In this document: piece after piece, positions 63,601-64,000 of the stretch
Layout: each line of letters opens with the position of its first letter
Position numbering within the stretch: position 1 is the stretch's first letter
Assembly: GCA_003116995.1 (NCBI GenBank)
Contig: BDSL01000013.1
Location: 1,240,001-1,304,000 of the forward strand
Direction: 5' to 3'
Length of the DNA stretch: 64,000 bases
Origin: Yamagishiella unicocca
Taxonomy: Eukaryota; Chlorophyta; Chlorophyceae; Chlamydomonadales; Volvocaceae
The notes under the pieces: generated by a model
Databases searched by the model: none
What the model was told of the DNA's origin: nothing
The model's input: only the letters and a program-made list of their open reading frames with translations
Translations under genes and position numbers: made by a program

Positions 63601-64000
63601 CCACCGGCGGCCAGGTGCCCGTCCGCAGCAGCCGCCAGCGCACTGCTGCTGTGCCGCCTGCCACCCTGGGCCGCACCCGCTCCGGCGCGGTGCTCCCCCT
63701 GCCATCCGCCAACGCATCGCAGCAGCTCCAACGGACCGGGTCGCTGCAGCCTGCGTCGTCCGCATCCCAGGTCAGGCCCCTGAACCTCGGCTATCCAGCC
63801 AGCCAGGGGTCGCCCTGCCTTTCGCCCACGGCCACCGGCGGGAAGTGGTCTAGTACGAAGCCATCCGTATCTCCCTTCGCCGCCGCTGCCGGCGGCCGTT
63901 TGCTGTCGCCCAACCTCCAGCCCATTACGCCGTCCACATCGGACGTGCAGGCAGGAGTAGGCGGGTTGAAGATGGCACGGTCGCCATCAGGAAAGGATAA
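60647..64000 (+). CDS. Ankyrin-repeat protein, XB3/XBAT-like, paralogue 2, cut by right edge
   Basis: Exons 60647-61018, 61341-61486, 61926-62391, 62691-62747, 63194-63285 and 63521 to beyond 64000. Exons 1 and 2 have exactly the same lengths (372 and 146 nt) as those of the gene at 54582, and the protein matches it throughout: MGNVVGTEATPLFDAI, CEHVWRTVPNE, GADPWIGDRL, LVDYPNNAGYTPLHY, RTWDVGFDFIQLERGSTPLH and PAGWEDLL. Exon 4 is shorter (19 versus 58 residues) and its only phase-compatible donor is GC (AAG|GCAGGT). The last exon stays open to the window end with a Ser/Thr/Pro-rich tail. Function as for paralogue 1. Confidence 0.82.

Overview
The window looks like nuclear DNA of a volvocine/chlamydomonadalean green alga. 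It is GC-rich, its genes are split into many short exons by GT-AG introns full of small repeats, TGTAA polyadenylation signals lie downstream of most stop codons, and an interstitial copy of the CCCTAAAA telomere repeat occurs in one intron. Nothing bacterial or organellar was seen. All exon models below were built by eye from reading frame, splice phase and family resemblance. No alignment or transcript was available.

Layout, left to right. (1) Below 9643, minus strand: a class II fumarase whose 3' end runs off the left edge. One intron holds a tRNA-like SINE (716-3910), itself invaded by an element with 323-bp terminal direct repeats. (2) 10073-14601, plus: autophagy protein ATG6/Beclin 1 in nine exons, divergent from fumarase across about 430 bp. 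(3) 15208-23129, plus: a mitochondrial m-AAA (FtsH-type) protease in 17 exons. (4) 24405-32073, minus: DNA topoisomerase VI subunit B in 17 exons. (5) 32555-43494, plus: a roughly 1,900-residue protein that appears to join a HESO1-like nucleotidyltransferase fold, lacking its catalytic aspartates, to a C-terminal beta-helix domain. (6) 44286-50224, minus: a TamB/AsmA-like membrane-anchored protein. (7) 50725-53027, plus: a small, predicted plastid-targeted conserved protein. (8) 54582-57823 and 60647 to beyond 64000, plus: two tandem paralogous ankyrin-repeat proteins of the plant XB3/XBAT type, the second cut by the right edge.

Genes alternate between divergent pairs sharing about 430-500 bp (fumarase/ATG6, TOP6B/nucleotidyltransferase-like, TamB-like/plastid protein) and tail-to-tail pairs. 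The neighbours do not form a pathway: they cover the TCA cycle, autophagy, mitochondrial protein quality control, endoreduplication/DNA topology, lipid or envelope biology, and signalling. The most unusual items are the dead nucleotidyltransferase/beta-helix fusion, the nested retroelement with readable target-site duplications, and short intronic repeat families, one of which matches the end of that element's terminal repeat.
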